This document shows, one piece after another, positions 10,110 to 19,544 of a stretch of DNA of 64,000 nt; within the stretch, counting starts at the first letter, position 1, and each line of letters begins with the position of its first letter. A model generated the notes under the pieces. The model had not been told where the DNA came from. It saw only the letters and a program-made list of their open reading frames with translations, and did not search any database. Made by a program: the position numbers and the translations under genes. Origin of the DNA: Chloropicon primus (lineage: Eukaryota; Chlorophyta; Chloropicophyceae; Chloropicales; Chloropicaceae). Location: the NCBI GenBank assembly GCA_023205875.1, contig CP060759.1, positions 783,501 through 847,500 on the forward strand, given 5' to 3'.

Positions 10110-10262
10110 TATCTTAATCGATCTGTTACATCCAGCTTGGGGTTTGTTTTGGGCCTGAAGCTCCTGACTCTCGCAGCAGGGCGACCAGGGAAACGGAGCG
10201 CAAGGCGGGATCTTTGAGGAAGCGCGGGCGTCGCTGCGCTGTCTCGAGAACAACTGGGAAGT

Positions 10263-10925
10263 ATGGACTGGCGACTTTCGACCCTTCTTGTGTACGTCTC
10301 GGCGTACATGCTAGTAGCTGCTCTTGCAGTGTGCCTCGCCACGGGTGTGTACTATGTGGCGGAAGTGATAGAGGAAAACACGAAAAAGACCAAGACTGTG
10401 TTGAGGTACCTCATCCTCTCCACCATGGGGGCCCACGTGATCTTGCTGGTTTGGGACAGGCAGCCCCTGGTTTGCGTTCTGTCGGGCTTGATGGCCCAAG
10501 GCGCGTACCTCCAGCTCCTGACCAAGAAGTTCCCTTACATTTCCTTCACTTCGCCTGTCGCACTCATTGCGGTGGCTGCCCTCGTGGTGAACCAGGTGGC
10601 GTGGTACTACCACTTCACGGACACGAGGGAGACCATGGAGTACATCGTTTGCTTCTGCCTGGCAGTCGTATGGCTGGTGCCCATCATCCTCATGCTGAGC
10701 GTGGCGAGCCAGGATGGTGTCTTCCCGGGCGTCCCTGGGGCAAGCGTGTCGACCAACCCGGCGGCTCAAGGCCAGGAGGCCCTGTACGGGGGCCCAAAGA
10801 GAGGATTCCTCCTTCAAATTTTTTACCTCCTTCAAGCGCACACCACTCCGTATTTGAAGATGGTCGCCTCTGCCCTCGGCATCAAGCTCGGCAAGAGCAC
10901 CTCGAGGCGCGACCACCGCATGTGA
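10263..10925 (+). CDS. TEX261: TEX261/Erv26 (SVP26) family ER-Golgi membrane protein
   Basis: 220 aa with six hydrophobic segments. The N-terminal CLATGVYYVAEVIEENTKKT matches the family signature for TEX261/SVP26, cargo receptors for export of type II membrane enzymes in COPII vesicles. The body follows the family until about residue 150; the C-terminal tail from about 155 carries a Gly/Pro/Ala linker and a basic end (STSRRDHRM) that make it slightly longer than typical (~200 aa). Same strand as MSH5, 153 nt downstream. Confidence 0.82.
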   Translation: MDWRLSTLLVYVSAYMLVAALAVCLATGVYYVAEVIEENTKKTKTVLRYLILSTMGAHVILLVWDRQPLVCVLSGLMAQGAYLQLLTKKFPYISFTSPVALIAVAALVVNQVAWYYHFTDTRETMEYIVCFCLAVVWLVPIILMLSVASQDGVFPGVPGASVSTNPAAQGQEALYGGPKRGFLLQIFYLLQAHTTPYLKMVASALGIKLGKSTSRRDHRM

Positions 10926-11063
10926 TAGCATTGGTTGGCTGTGGGGCTCAGGGGGCAAGGGAGCCTCTGCTTGTGTGTAACAGTAATCAGGCCGTGCCGA
11001 GGACGAAGTCCAGGGGCTTGGAAAAAAAATTATATCGAAGGGCTATTCATACAATAATTGTGT

Positions 11064-12260
11064 CTATTTGAAAGTCATGTCTTCGTTTGGTAGTGTCACA
11101 TATGCCGTTGGTTCTGGCAGGGCGTCGTCTTCTTGCCGATCCTGCTCGTTGATCAGGGAGTTGAGGTACTTCCCGTGCTCCTCTATACTATGCTGCAGCT
11201 GCTGCTGCAGCTTGAGCTGCTCTTGCAGCCTGATGTGCATCTCGCTGTGCTTCATTCCTTCCATCAGGAACTGCTGGCCCTTGTAGAAGGTGTCCCCGAG
11301 GGAGTCGAGCTTCGAGCCCAGGGTCACCACCTCGTCGAGCTTCTCGTCGATGCCCACGGTGCTGCTCGGCTTGGTCGCCGTCGTGACCTCCGCCGGAACC
11401 TCCCTCTTGACCTTGGCCTGGCGCTCCTTCTCCTCCTTGGTCTCCTCGCCCTTCCTCCTAGATGTCTCCTTGCCCGTCTGCTGCTGCTTGGTGTGCATGC
11501 GGAACTTTTGCAGGTGGCTCTTCACGTGGTACACCGTCATCCCCGGCACGGACATCTCCCTCAGTATCGCCTTGGGGGTCGCCTTCTTCGGTCCCCCCAG
11601 GGTCTCCACTGCGCTCACGAAGTTCGCGTGGAGGTCCGGCGTCCACCTCAGCCTCTGCTTGGCACCCCCCAGGTGCTTTCCCCTCGGGTGCTTCTCCGCG
11701 GGGGCGCTCGGCGGCACGCTCGCTGGGTGGTGCCCCGCGCCCGCGAGGCTCTGCTTGGGCTGGACCGCGTACTTGTGCCCCGACAGGTAGTCCCTCGTCG
11801 TCGCCTGCAGCTCGACCTGGTACTTGTCCAGCGGGTACCTGCTCTCCGGGTGGTGGAGGTGGCCGGGTTGCGGCGGTGCCTGCCCCGACGGGTGGCCTTG
11901 CAACGCCGGCGGGACCCCCAAGCCGGCCAGCTGGTGCGGGTCCAGGGCGCCCTCGCGGCCGTACAGCGACGGAGGGTGGGCGCCGTAGTACGTCTTCCCC
12001 CCAACGCCGAACTCAGCCTGCTGCTGGGACGACGTCGTGCCCAGGAAGTTGTGCCAGTCCCCCAAGTCGTGAAGGCGGAACTCCGACTCGTGCCAAAAGT
12101 GAGAGCTCGGCAGGCCGTAGCCCGGGGCGTCCCCCACGAGCCCCTCGTCCCCCCCAGGGAGCGTCGCCGCCTCCTCGGGGCTCAGAAACCCCCGGGGCTC
12201 GCTGTCCTCGGGCTTCTTCCCGTCGAAACCCCGACCCCAGCCCCCTCCTTTGCCGTCCAT
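11064..12260 (-). CDS. PHR1: MYB-CC (GARP) transcription factor, PHR1-like
   Basis: 398 aa, start ATG 12260 in a good context (ACCATGG); the frame further upstream starts only with TTG. Residues about 201-258 are the MYB/GARP DNA-binding domain (KQRLRWTPDLHANFVSAVE, then VKSHLQKFR). After a basic Lys/Glu linker, residues about 305-380 form the MYB-CC coiled coil, Gln/Leu-rich (LQEQLKLQQQLQ), used for dimerisation and SPX binding. Gly/Pro/His-rich low-complexity N-terminus. PHR1/PSR1 proteins switch on phosphate-starvation genes such as those for polyphosphate and sulfolipid synthesis; VTC4, VTC1 and SQD2 lie 29 kb to the right. The MYB-CC family is clear; the phosphate role is inferred from family. 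Confidence 0.82.
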   Translation of the reverse strand: MDGKGGGWGRGFDGKKPEDSEPRGFLSPEEAATLPGGDEGLVGDAPGYGLPSSHFWHESEFRLHDLGDWHNFLGTTSSQQQAEFGVGGKTYYGAHPPSLYGREGALDPHQLAGLGVPPALQGHPSGQAPPQPGHLHHPESRYPLDKYQVELQATTRDYLSGHKYAVQPKQSLAGAGHHPASVPPSAPAEKHPRGKHLGGAKQRLRWTPDLHANFVSAVETLGGPKKATPKAILREMSVPGMTVYHVKSHLQKFRMHTKQQQTGKETSRRKGEETKEEKERQAKVKREVPAEVTTATKPSSTVGIDEKLDEVVTLGSKLDSLGDTFYKGQQFLMEGMKHSEMHIRLQEQLKLQQQLQHSIEEHGKYLNSLINEQDRQEDDALPEPTAYVTLPNEDMTFK

Positions 12261-13292
12261 GGTAGTCTTCCGCTGCTCAACCGAATTGAACAAGTTCTCT
12301 CTCGCAAAGCCAAGTCGTCGTGCTATTCGACTCCATCGGAGTCCGGGCGACCTCCTGGCATAACTCCGAACAAAGAAAGAATGAACCTAACACCCACCAC
12401 GCCAATGCCTCAAAACTTGAACGATCCCAAACCAAACCACAGGGAAACAACAACAAGAAGCAAGGACAAGGTCTCTCTCTCTCCCTCTCTCTCCCTCTCT
12501 CTCCCTCTCTCTCTATTAGACACGCCCAAAAACCGAGCGACGACGATCCCGCCGACGACACCGAACGAAAGAATGAACTGGACTAAGAGTTGAACGATAC
12601 ACCGGGTCGGAATACGATAACCACCCTCTCCCTCGTTCGCGTTCGTCGTCGTCTCTCTCGTCGTCGTCGTCCTTTGCCTAGGCCTTTGCCTTCGCTCTCG
12701 ACGCAAGACGGAGAATAGAATCTTCTTCTCTCGTCGAACAGCCATGGAGGAAAGGTTGGTGCTCTTTCCATATGGAAATTTCAACATTATCGAGGAGCTC
12801 CAAGGCCAAGAGAATTTTGACAGAGGCCGAGGGGAACCCCGAAAAAGTAACGGAGCGCCCAGGCGTTTTGAACGGAAGGATGGATTGGGGTCCCGGGGGG
12901 GAGCAATCGGTTGGTACAAGGTGGCGAACAGATTGGAGTCGACGCGATCAAGGGAGCGCACGTGGTGTGTGTGTGTGCATTGGCATTGACGTTTGTGTGA
13001 CGGGCGAACTCTCTTGACGTGGTGTGCCACAGCAGGCCCTCCCTTTGGAGACTCACTCCCCGGCAGCAAAAGCAGGGGATCCATTGCGTTGACGGCGGGG
13101 CTCTCTTGGCTTGGTCGTCAGAGTCGAAGATTTTTGTGTGATCGGGCTCTCGCCTTCGGGAATGGAGCTCGCCCTGGCGTAGGCAGCGCGCGGGAGATAC
13201 ACCACGCCGTCGGAGTCGTCGTCGCCTTTGCATTGGACTAGGCGAGGACTGGTGCCACCACCGAAAGCACTGCTCGGCTTTTTGCGGGCGGG
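12261..13292. promoter_or_regulatory. 1-kb divergent spacer between PHR1-like and CSLA/C genes
   Basis: The longest gene-free stretch in the window. It has a (CT)n/(CCCT) tract at about 12472-12515 (GA-rich in the sense of the PHR1-like gene), CGT-rich triplet runs at 12640-12675 and a short GT run near 12966-12976. Short open frames such as 12744-12989 have no recognisable domain and run into simple sequence. Best read as two promoters plus UTRs. Confidence 0.4.
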
Positions 13293-14909
13293 ATGTTTCT
13301 GTTCGACCTGGGCCTGACGGGTCCCAACCTGTCCAGCGTGCACGACGGGTACGTGATCGCGTTGCAGTTGCTAATTTATCTGGCGGTTGGGCTCTCCGTT
13401 CTCGTGGCCGCGGACAGGATCGTCCACGTGTTCCAGTACGTGTACTGGCAGAACTGCCACAAGTTCCGGGTTAAGAAGCCGGAGGACCGGTACGTGTTCG
13501 CGGACCTGCCGGACATCACCGAGTCCGGGAGCAAGTACCCGAACGTCGCGGTGCAGCTGCCCATGTTCAACGAGCGGGCGGTGTGCCAGCAGATCATCGA
13601 CTGCGTGTGCGAGATGACCTGGCCGGACAGCCGGGTGTACGTCCAGATCCTCGACGACTCGACGGACGAGATCACCAGGAATCTCGTGGACGAGAAGGTC
13701 CTGGAGTGGAAGGAGAGGGGCAGGAAGATCGAGGCGATCAGGCGGACCAACAGGCAGGGCTACAAGGCCGGAGCCATGAAGGAGGCCATGGACGCCGTGG
13801 AGGGCTACGACTACATCGCGGTCTTCGACGCGGACTTCCAGCCGAGCCCGGACTTCCTGCTGCAGACGATACCCTACCTGGAGGGGAACTCGGACGTGGG
13901 GTACGTCCAGACGAGGTGGACTTTCCTGAACCCGAACGAGTCGTACCTCACCAAGGCCCAGGAGATTTCCCTCAACTTCCACGTCAAGTGCGAGCAGTAC
14001 GTCCACTTTGCGTCCGGGTCCTTCTTCAACTTCAACGGCACGGCTGGGGTGTGGAGGAGGGAGTGCATCAAGAGCGCGGGAGGCTGGGACGCGAGGACGA
14101 CCGTGGAGGACATGGACCTCTCCCTCAGGGCGTACCTCAAGGGGTGGAAGGCCGTGTTCCTCAAGGACGTGACTTGCAAGAACGAGCTCCCCTCCTCGTT
14201 CTTCGCGTACAGGAAGCAGCAGCACAGGTGGTGCTGCGGGCCCATGCAGCTGTGGCTCAAGGCCTCCAAGGGCATCTGGAGGTCCAAGCTCCCTTGGTAC
14301 AAGAAGATCTACCTGAACTTCTGCTACTTTGGGGTCAGGAAGTTCGGGACCCACCTGGTGACCCTCGGGTTCTTCTGCACCCTGGTGCCCCTGTCCATCT
14401 TCACCCCGGAGGTCCACGTGCCTTTCTGGGCCCTCGTATGGCTCCCGATCGCCATCGCGATAAGCACGGCGGCGTTCACCCCGAGGGGCTGGCTGCATTG
14501 CGTCATCTACGTTCTCTTCGAGAACGCGATGGGCATCGTCAGGCTGTGGGCCGTCATCTCCGGGCTTCTCAACTTGAAGAGAGCCAAGGAGTGGGTCGTC
14601 ACGACGAAGATGGGGTCCTCCGACTCGAGGCCCGCCACGGGGCAGCCCCCGCCGGGGCTGAGGACGTGCAAGCTCTACACGGGGGAGTTCATCATGTCCC
14701 TCTTCGTGCTGTTCGCGGCCGTCTACGGCATCTTTGCCGTGCACAGGTGGGACTTCTCCATCTTCCTGTCCCTGCAGGGCCTCGCATTCCTTGCCTTTGG
14801 GCTCAACCTCGTGGACATGGACGCACTCCTCGGAACCTTCCACAAGAAGCAGGACAACTCCAGCGTCGCGATGACCCAGTTGAAGAGGACGAAGACGAGC
14901 CCGTTCTAG
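13293..14909 (+). CDS. CSLA: Cellulose-synthase-like A/C family glycosyltransferase (GT2)
   Basis: 538 aa. One N-terminal membrane segment, a cytosolic GT2 domain and four C-terminal membrane segments. The processive GT2 motif is complete: DD at 121-122, DAD at 179-181, ED at 272-273 and QQHRW at 309-313. CQQIIDCVCEMTWP and KAGAMKEAM match the CSLA/CSLC group, Golgi enzymes making beta-mannan or the xyloglucan backbone. Green algae have one ancestral CSLA/C gene, so mannan-type synthesis is likely but not proven. Single frame, no intron. Convergent with LSM5, 160 nt apart. Confidence 0.85.
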   Translation: MFLFDLGLTGPNLSSVHDGYVIALQLLIYLAVGLSVLVAADRIVHVFQYVYWQNCHKFRVKKPEDRYVFADLPDITESGSKYPNVAVQLPMFNERAVCQQIIDCVCEMTWPDSRVYVQILDDSTDEITRNLVDEKVLEWKERGRKIEAIRRTNRQGYKAGAMKEAMDAVEGYDYIAVFDADFQPSPDFLLQTIPYLEGNSDVGYVQTRWTFLNPNESYLTKAQEISLNFHVKCEQYVHFASGSFFNFNGTAGVWRRECIKSAGGWDARTTVEDMDLSLRAYLKGWKAVFLKDVTCKNELPSSFFAYRKQQHRWCCGPMQLWLKASKGIWRSKLPWYKKIYLNFCYFGVRKFGTHLVTLGFFCTLVPLSIFTPEVHVPFWALVWLPIAIAISTAAFTPRGWLHCVIYVLFENAMGIVRLWAVISGLLNLKRAKEWVVTTKMGSSDSRPATGQPPPGLRTCKLYTGEFIMSLFVLFAAVYGIFAVHRWDFSIFLSLQGLAFLAFGLNLVDMDALLGTFHKKQDNSSVAMTQLKRTKTSPF

Positions 14910-15069
14910 ATCTCGCGCGCAAGTCAAGAGGGCCTCGCTCTTGAAAAAAGCTTTCATTACACAGAAGAGGGAATGCAACTCAGTTCACTCACCGAGGGCA
15001 GCAGGGCTCGACGAGCGAGGCCTTGACGCGCCGTCGAGCTCTGGTTGCGGACGCTATTAATATGATTCT

Positions 15070-15584
15070 TTACTCTGGCTTACCACCAGGAACAAGCTGT
15101 ACACAGATGGTTTGAAAAGCAATTGTAATCGAAGTTAGTTCAGTGTACCCCACGCCCAGAGGAATACAAAAACAAAAACAAAAACGATTCTCTCGTCGAG
15201 ACCGGACCCCGGTGCACACGACGACGGAAAGGGAAGGCCACTCACCATAGCGACGTTGTTCCCGTTCAGCAGGATCGTGTCTAGACTCGTTGTGTTGCAC
15301 CCCTCTGGAGTGAAGTCGCTGCGGAAGCAGAAGAAGGAAGTCAACCCGTCAGCAAACCAGACGTGTTGTCCGCGCGAGCGAGAAGGATGCACTTACTACT
15401 CCGTGACGTCCTCCAGCACCATGTTCACATACAAATCGAAGCCCTTGAGAGTTCCCACGAGCTCCCTCTCGTTCTTCAGGATCACCCAAAGTTTCGAACC
15501 GATGCATTTGTCCATGAGTTCGGATGGCATCAAGTGCGATGGGTTGTGCGCCGACGTCCCCGTCCCTTTCTTCGTCGCAAACAT
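15070..15584 (-). CDS. LSM5: LSm5, U6 snRNA-associated Sm-like protein
   Basis: 95 aa from three exons: 15584-15397, 15318-15246, 15096-15070. Introns are 78 and 149 nt (GTAAGT, GTGAGT donors). Joining gives the Sm fold: [37 protein letters not shown], then [15 protein letters not shown] across the last junction. The final exon has only eight codons plus stop. LSm5 sits in the LSm2-8 ring on U6 snRNA and the LSm1-7 ring in mRNA decay. The N-terminus MFATKKG is longer than in most LSm5 proteins. Divergent from the Cgr1-like gene across a 638-nt region. Confidence 0.9.
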
Positions 15585-15921
15585 GGTCTCTCCCTCCAAA
15601 TCACACTGCAAAAGCAAAAGCGAAATAACCTCTATCAGTTCGATAATCCTCCCCACGCCATCCGACTCGCCCACCGAGAGGGGTCCGCAGAAGGAGCAAG
15701 ACACCACGCTTCCCCACGAGGTCTTCCCCCTTCCTCCGTCCTCGCCCCCTCCTTCTCCCTCGCAAACTCACCGTCTCGTCAAGAGCTTTTCCTACCAAGT
15801 AAGGGTATCGACGGAATCCCCTGGATGTCTATTTTCCCGTGACAGACGTCTCCTCCCCCCTTCCCCTCGTCCCCAGCCCCTCTCGTCCTCGAAACACTCC
15901 CCTCTCCAAACCCAACCCCCT

Positions 15922-15956
<35 letters not shown>

Positions 15957-16222
15957 GAGGCGGGAAATTTCCTTTAGCTTCGCTCTCCGCTGCTCAGCCG
16001 CCGACGGAGAAGGTCTCTGCCTCTGCAGACTGGTGGAAGAGGATCGGGCGAGGACGAGGGAGTCGAGGACGAGGGCGGGAACGAAGGCCAAGGAAAGTGG
16101 TATTGAACAAAAGTACGTTTCAAGGGCTTTCGATTGATCGGTTTGTGGAGGGATTTGACGCGTTGTGTGGTGCAGGAGCGAAGGTTGAAGCTTGTGAGGA
16201 GAAGAGGGGAAAGAGAGAAAAG
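15585..16222. promoter_or_regulatory. Divergent LSM5 / Cgr1-like promoter region
   Basis: No separate gene supported. A (CT)n tract at about 15921-15956 lies toward the Cgr1-like gene. A GTGTGGTGCAG at about 16164-16174 could be a 3' splice site for a 5' UTR intron, because the frame before the ATG at 16223 is low-complexity. An open frame continues upstream to 15839 but encodes only Ser/Leu and Arg/Gly runs. Confidence 0.35.
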
Positions 16223-16834
16223 ATGGAGGCCGAGGGAGAGAGGGGGGGCGGTGGGGCGAGCGGGAGTCGTTTCGAGGAAGGAAGTTACGTGCCGGAGCAG
16301 TACGACCCGATGGAGAACGAGAGTCAGCACGACTTCAGGAGTCTGGAGGACCGCGGTTCGAAGGAGAAGATGGGTTGGCGCGTGCAGACTCGCAAGCGAA
16401 GGAGGGAGGAGTTCGCGCAGAAGGAGAAGGAGAGGCCCGCCGTGGAGGCCGTGCAGGACACCACGACGAAGAAGATCAGGACGAGCTCGACGGTCGGAAA
16501 GGAGTCCGGTCGGTCGTGGAAACACAAGAACACGTCTCGCTCAAGCTCGCAGAACCAGTCCATGCCCAAGGCGAGCTGGGACGAGAAGATGCGGAAGAAG
16601 AGGGAGCTGGCCTCCTGGAAGCAGCAACGCAATGCCTTGAAGGAGGAGGTGAAGGAGGCTCACAGAGCCGAGAGGCAGAGGAGGGAGGAGAAGAGGAAGC
16701 TCAAGGAGGAGAACTCCAAGAGAACGGGCATCGTGTACCAGAAAATCTCGAACCCGAGGAAGTTGAGGAACATGAGCAAGAAGCAGTTCAAGAACGTCGT
16801 CCTGCGCACCGCCGACTTGCCCAAGTCCAAGTGA
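16223..16834 (+). CDS. CGR1: Cgr1/CCDC86-like nucleolar rRNA-processing protein
   Basis: 203 aa from ATG 16223. The C-terminal half is the Cgr1 domain: SWDEKMRKKRELASWKQQ followed by an unbroken Lys/Glu/Arg helix and the closing motif NPRKLRNMSKKQFKN. The N-terminal half is a charged low-complexity extension. Yeast Cgr1 and animal CCDC86 are nucleolar and act in 60S subunit (ITS2) maturation. The domain is short and basic, so the assignment rests mainly on the C-terminal motif. Convergent with the PAP2 gene, 66 nt between stops. Confidence 0.72.
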   Translation: MEAEGERGGGGASGSRFEEGSYVPEQYDPMENESQHDFRSLEDRGSKEKMGWRVQTRKRRREEFAQKEKERPAVEAVQDTTTKKIRTSSTVGKESGRSWKHKNTSRSSSQNQSMPKASWDEKMRKKRELASWKQQRNALKEEVKEAHRAERQRREEKRKLKEENSKRTGIVYQKISNPRKLRNMSKKQFKNVVLRTADLPKSK

Positions 16835-16900
16835 CTCGCTTGCTTGCCCCAAATGAATTTATGATTGAATTGTGTAAGTTACAACAATATCCATCTTGTT

Positions 16901-17623
16901 TTACAAGAAGATCAGGCCCGAAGCAGCGAAGGCGCCTCTTGTGAGGAGCATCACGTTCACCAGTCCCGCGGCCGCTCCGGCGAGGACGTCCGAGCAGTAG
17001 TGCCTTCCAAGGACGACCCTGGAGGCGGCCGTGGCCACCGCCCAAAGGAAGACAAGGCACGTGGGCCCCGCTCCCAAATAGAGGGAGCAAAAACAAGCGA
17101 CGTACGTCATCCTCGAGGTGTGACCGCTCGGGAAGGAGAAAGAGTCCACCTTGACTATCGTTTTGTACCCGCCATTCTCTTCGCCTGTGTAATTTGGCCT
17201 GCTCCGACGGAATATTCCTTTGATTGAGCCCACAATCGCAATGTCAAGAATCAAACCCAGAAGGAAGTTCAAGGTCACACTCCGGTGATTTGTATCTGCT
17301 AGGAGAACGGCAAGGGTCGCAGGAAACCAAACCAAACCGCTCCCGAGCCGCTCGAGAGCCACGCTCGCCACGCTCCAATTTTTCCCAGCCACGCTCGCCA
17401 CGCTCGCCTCGTAAATCCTCCGAGACCAGGCCTTGTCCACGACGACGATGGACTCCAAGATACTCTCCTGTCCCCTTCTCCTTCTCCCCTCCCTCTCGCT
17501 CCCTCCCATGCTCCGCCGTCGGTCCATCCCCCCACCTCGCCTTCGGTCCAGCCTCATCCCTCGCCTCCCTCTCCACCGCCGTCCTCCCCCTCTCCACCGT
17601 AACGCCGTTCCCCCCTCCGCCAT
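16901..17623 (-). CDS. PAP2-family lipid phosphate phosphatase
   Basis: 240 aa, start ATG 17623. The three phosphatase motifs are present: KGIFRRSRP, FPSGHTSR and SRVVLGRHYCSDV, with the catalytic His residues in PSGH and GRHYCSD. Four to five membrane segments surround them. The order and short size resemble the PLPP6/PPAPDC2 group (polyisoprenoid diphosphate phosphatases). The N-terminal 50 residues are Arg/Gly-rich low complexity, so a later Met (codons 23 or 33) could be the true start. A short internal duplication encodes SVASVA twice (DNA 17353-17410). Its start is 79 nt from the Nup85 start. Confidence 0.82.
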   Translation of the reverse strand: MAEGGTALRWRGGGRRWRGRRGMRLDRRRGGGMDRRRSMGGSEREGRRRRGQESILESIVVVDKAWSRRIYEASVASVAGKNWSVASVALERLGSGLVWFPATLAVLLADTNHRSVTLNFLLGLILDIAIVGSIKGIFRRSRPNYTGEENGGYKTIVKVDSFSFPSGHTSRMTYVACFCSLYLGAGPTCLVFLWAVATAASRVVLGRHYCSDVLAGAAAGLVNVMLLTRGAFAASGLIFL

Positions 17624-17702
17624 CCCATCAGGCCGCTCAGCTCGGATTCAGACAACAAACTCTCTCTCTGCGAGGGCGGGCGAGGAAGAGGCCGAGGAAG
17701 GG

Positions 17703-19457
17703 ATGGAGGAGGAAGGGTGTCTCACGAAGGTGACTTGTGGTGCGAACCGCAGGTTGCACATCAGTTGGGGCGCCGGGAATGAGCTGCACCTTTGCGACAT
17801 CGCGCCGACGGGGGTTCCGGCTTCTTCCAGAAGGAAGGACGAGGGGAGCAACCTGACGGTGGTGAAGTGGGGTTGGCAGTCTGGCTCGGAGCGGCGAGTA
17901 TGCTACGACTGCTTGGAGCCCTGGATCGAGATCCAGAAGCAGAGGACGAACGGCCTCGCTGGAGAGGGGAACTGGTGGGCCTCTGTTCTCGAGTACAGCG
18001 AGAGAGTGAGTCAAGTCCTCGGCAGGCAGGACGATCTACGGGTTCCCAGGGAGGTGCCGGCCAACGAGGAGGACATGTGGATAGCAGTCAGGAGGATCGT
18101 GTGGGAGCTTCTGGAGATCTTCTACGTCAGGCCTTCTGCTTCGCTGAGCGCCCAGATCCAAGACTTTTTGGGCTGGCTGCAACGAAACAGTCAGGTGGTG
18201 ATAGGTCTGGACAGGAAGCACGCAAGCGACGTGATCCCGCTGGAGACGATGCTGAGGGGGATATACGAGTGCGAGTTGCCAGAAGAGGAGGAGCAGTATT
18301 GGGCTAGCGTGGAGCTCTTGGTGCTTCTTGGTTTTAACGAGGCGGCGATCGACCTCCTTGGGATACACTCCGCCTGGACCCGCTGGCAGAACAGGGACAC
18401 CGCCGTCAGAGCTCAGTTCGAGATTCTCGAATCCCTCATCACCATTTTGCAGAAGATGCCCCGTCTCGCCGGCTCCAACTCTGCTTCCCTCGGGGTGAAA
18501 GTCTTCAACAACGTGAGCGACTACAACTTGTACAAGTCAAAGTGGTCCCTGGCTTGCAGGCAGCTCCTTCAGAACGAGGTGCTTTGGCAGGAGTGCTCTG
18601 AAAGCAGCGCGAGGACGGCAAAGGGAGCAAAAACGGTCTTGAATGGCCTCCTGGGTCAGGAGACCGCGCTGAGAGACGGAACCAGGGCATGGTCAGAGCT
18701 GCTGTGCGCCCAGCTTTTGCACAGGTACCCCACTATAGAATCGCTCTCCGAGCTGAGCTCGCTCACCGAGTACTGCATGGAGCGTTGCTCCAAGGACTCG
18801 GAGGTGACCGTGGACATCCTTCTGGCGATCTTGAACGACAATGTTCAGGAAGTCATCAGCTTGTCCTCCCAGACGCTTGGCCCGTGGTTTATGGCCCACG
18901 CCCCTGAGTTGATTCTAGCGAGGCCCGGGCAGCGAGAATTGAGGGAGGTGCTCACGCCGATCCAAGGGAGACAGGGCAACCAGTTTGAGTTCTTCGTGCT
19001 TGATTTTGCGGAAGCCCTGATGACGAACCCCTCCATGTGGCAAACGGTCTGCGAGTACTTGGCCTGGTGCCCAACCTGCGGCGAGACGGCCCTTCAAACG
19101 TTTTTGTCTCACTTGCCTCTGACCATCCAAGACGACAAGGCCGCCCTGCTCGCGATGCAGATCGCGAATAAGCACGGGCTGCCAGCCGTGGCCGCTCAGA
19201 TTTCAAGATCCGTGGGCTTGCACAGCTGGTCCAAGGGGCAGAGGGCGAGGGCACTCTTCTGGCTCCGGGGCCACGACGATGTGCTAAAGGTTCTGGAGGC
19301 CACTGGAAGACAAGAGCAGGAGATTAGCCCGGGACAGTGGGAGGACGAGGAAGAGTGTTGGAAGCTGTTGGAGCTCCTGGAGGATATGCCTGACTCCAAG
19401 AAGCACGCTGTCCGGCTAAAACTTGCTCGCAGTATGGCCGAGCACTTCCTTCACTAA
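17703..19457 (+). CDS. NUP85: Nup85, Y-complex nucleoporin
   Basis: 584 aa from ATG 17703; the upstream open frame encodes only Pro/Leu/Arg low-complexity. A short beta-rich N-terminal part is followed by an all-helical solenoid. LLVLLGFNEAAIDLLGIHS, CEYLAWCPTCGETAL and the C-terminal helices match Nup85 (ACE1 fold), a scaffold subunit of the Nup107-160 complex. The protein is slightly shorter than plant and animal Nup85. No introns. Convergent with the PH-domain gene, 87 nt apart. Confidence 0.8.
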   Translation: MEEEGCLTKVTCGANRRLHISWGAGNELHLCDIAPTGVPASSRRKDEGSNLTVVKWGWQSGSERRVCYDCLEPWIEIQKQRTNGLAGEGNWWASVLEYSERVSQVLGRQDDLRVPREVPANEEDMWIAVRRIVWELLEIFYVRPSASLSAQIQDFLGWLQRNSQVVIGLDRKHASDVIPLETMLRGIYECELPEEEEQYWASVELLVLLGFNEAAIDLLGIHSAWTRWQNRDTAVRAQFEILESLITILQKMPRLAGSNSASLGVKVFNNVSDYNLYKSKWSLACRQLLQNEVLWQECSESSARTAKGAKTVLNGLLGQETALRDGTRAWSELLCAQLLHRYPTIESLSELSSLTEYCMERCSKDSEVTVDILLAILNDNVQEVISLSSQTLGPWFMAHAPELILARPGQRELREVLTPIQGRQGNQFEFFVLDFAEALMTNPSMWQTVCEYLAWCPTCGETALQTFLSHLPLTIQDDKAALLAMQIANKHGLPAVAAQISRSVGLHSWSKGQRARALFWLRGHDDVLKVLEATGRQEQEISPGQWEDEEECWKLLELLEDMPDSKKHAVRLKLARSMAEHFLH

Positions 19458-19544
19458 GTTTATAACCTTTGTCGTGTATCATATCCGGAACAACTAGTAT
19501 TACAACAAAAGCAGTGTGGGAGGGGAGGGAGTTGGTTCACTTGT

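Noticed and set aside
12744-12989. Short frame starting MEERLVLFPYGNF
   Set aside because: Runs into GT-rich simple sequence; no continuation exon found.
13371-14978. 535-codon minus frame opposite the CSLA/C gene
   Set aside because: Antisense shadow; the plus frame carries the complete GT2 motifs.
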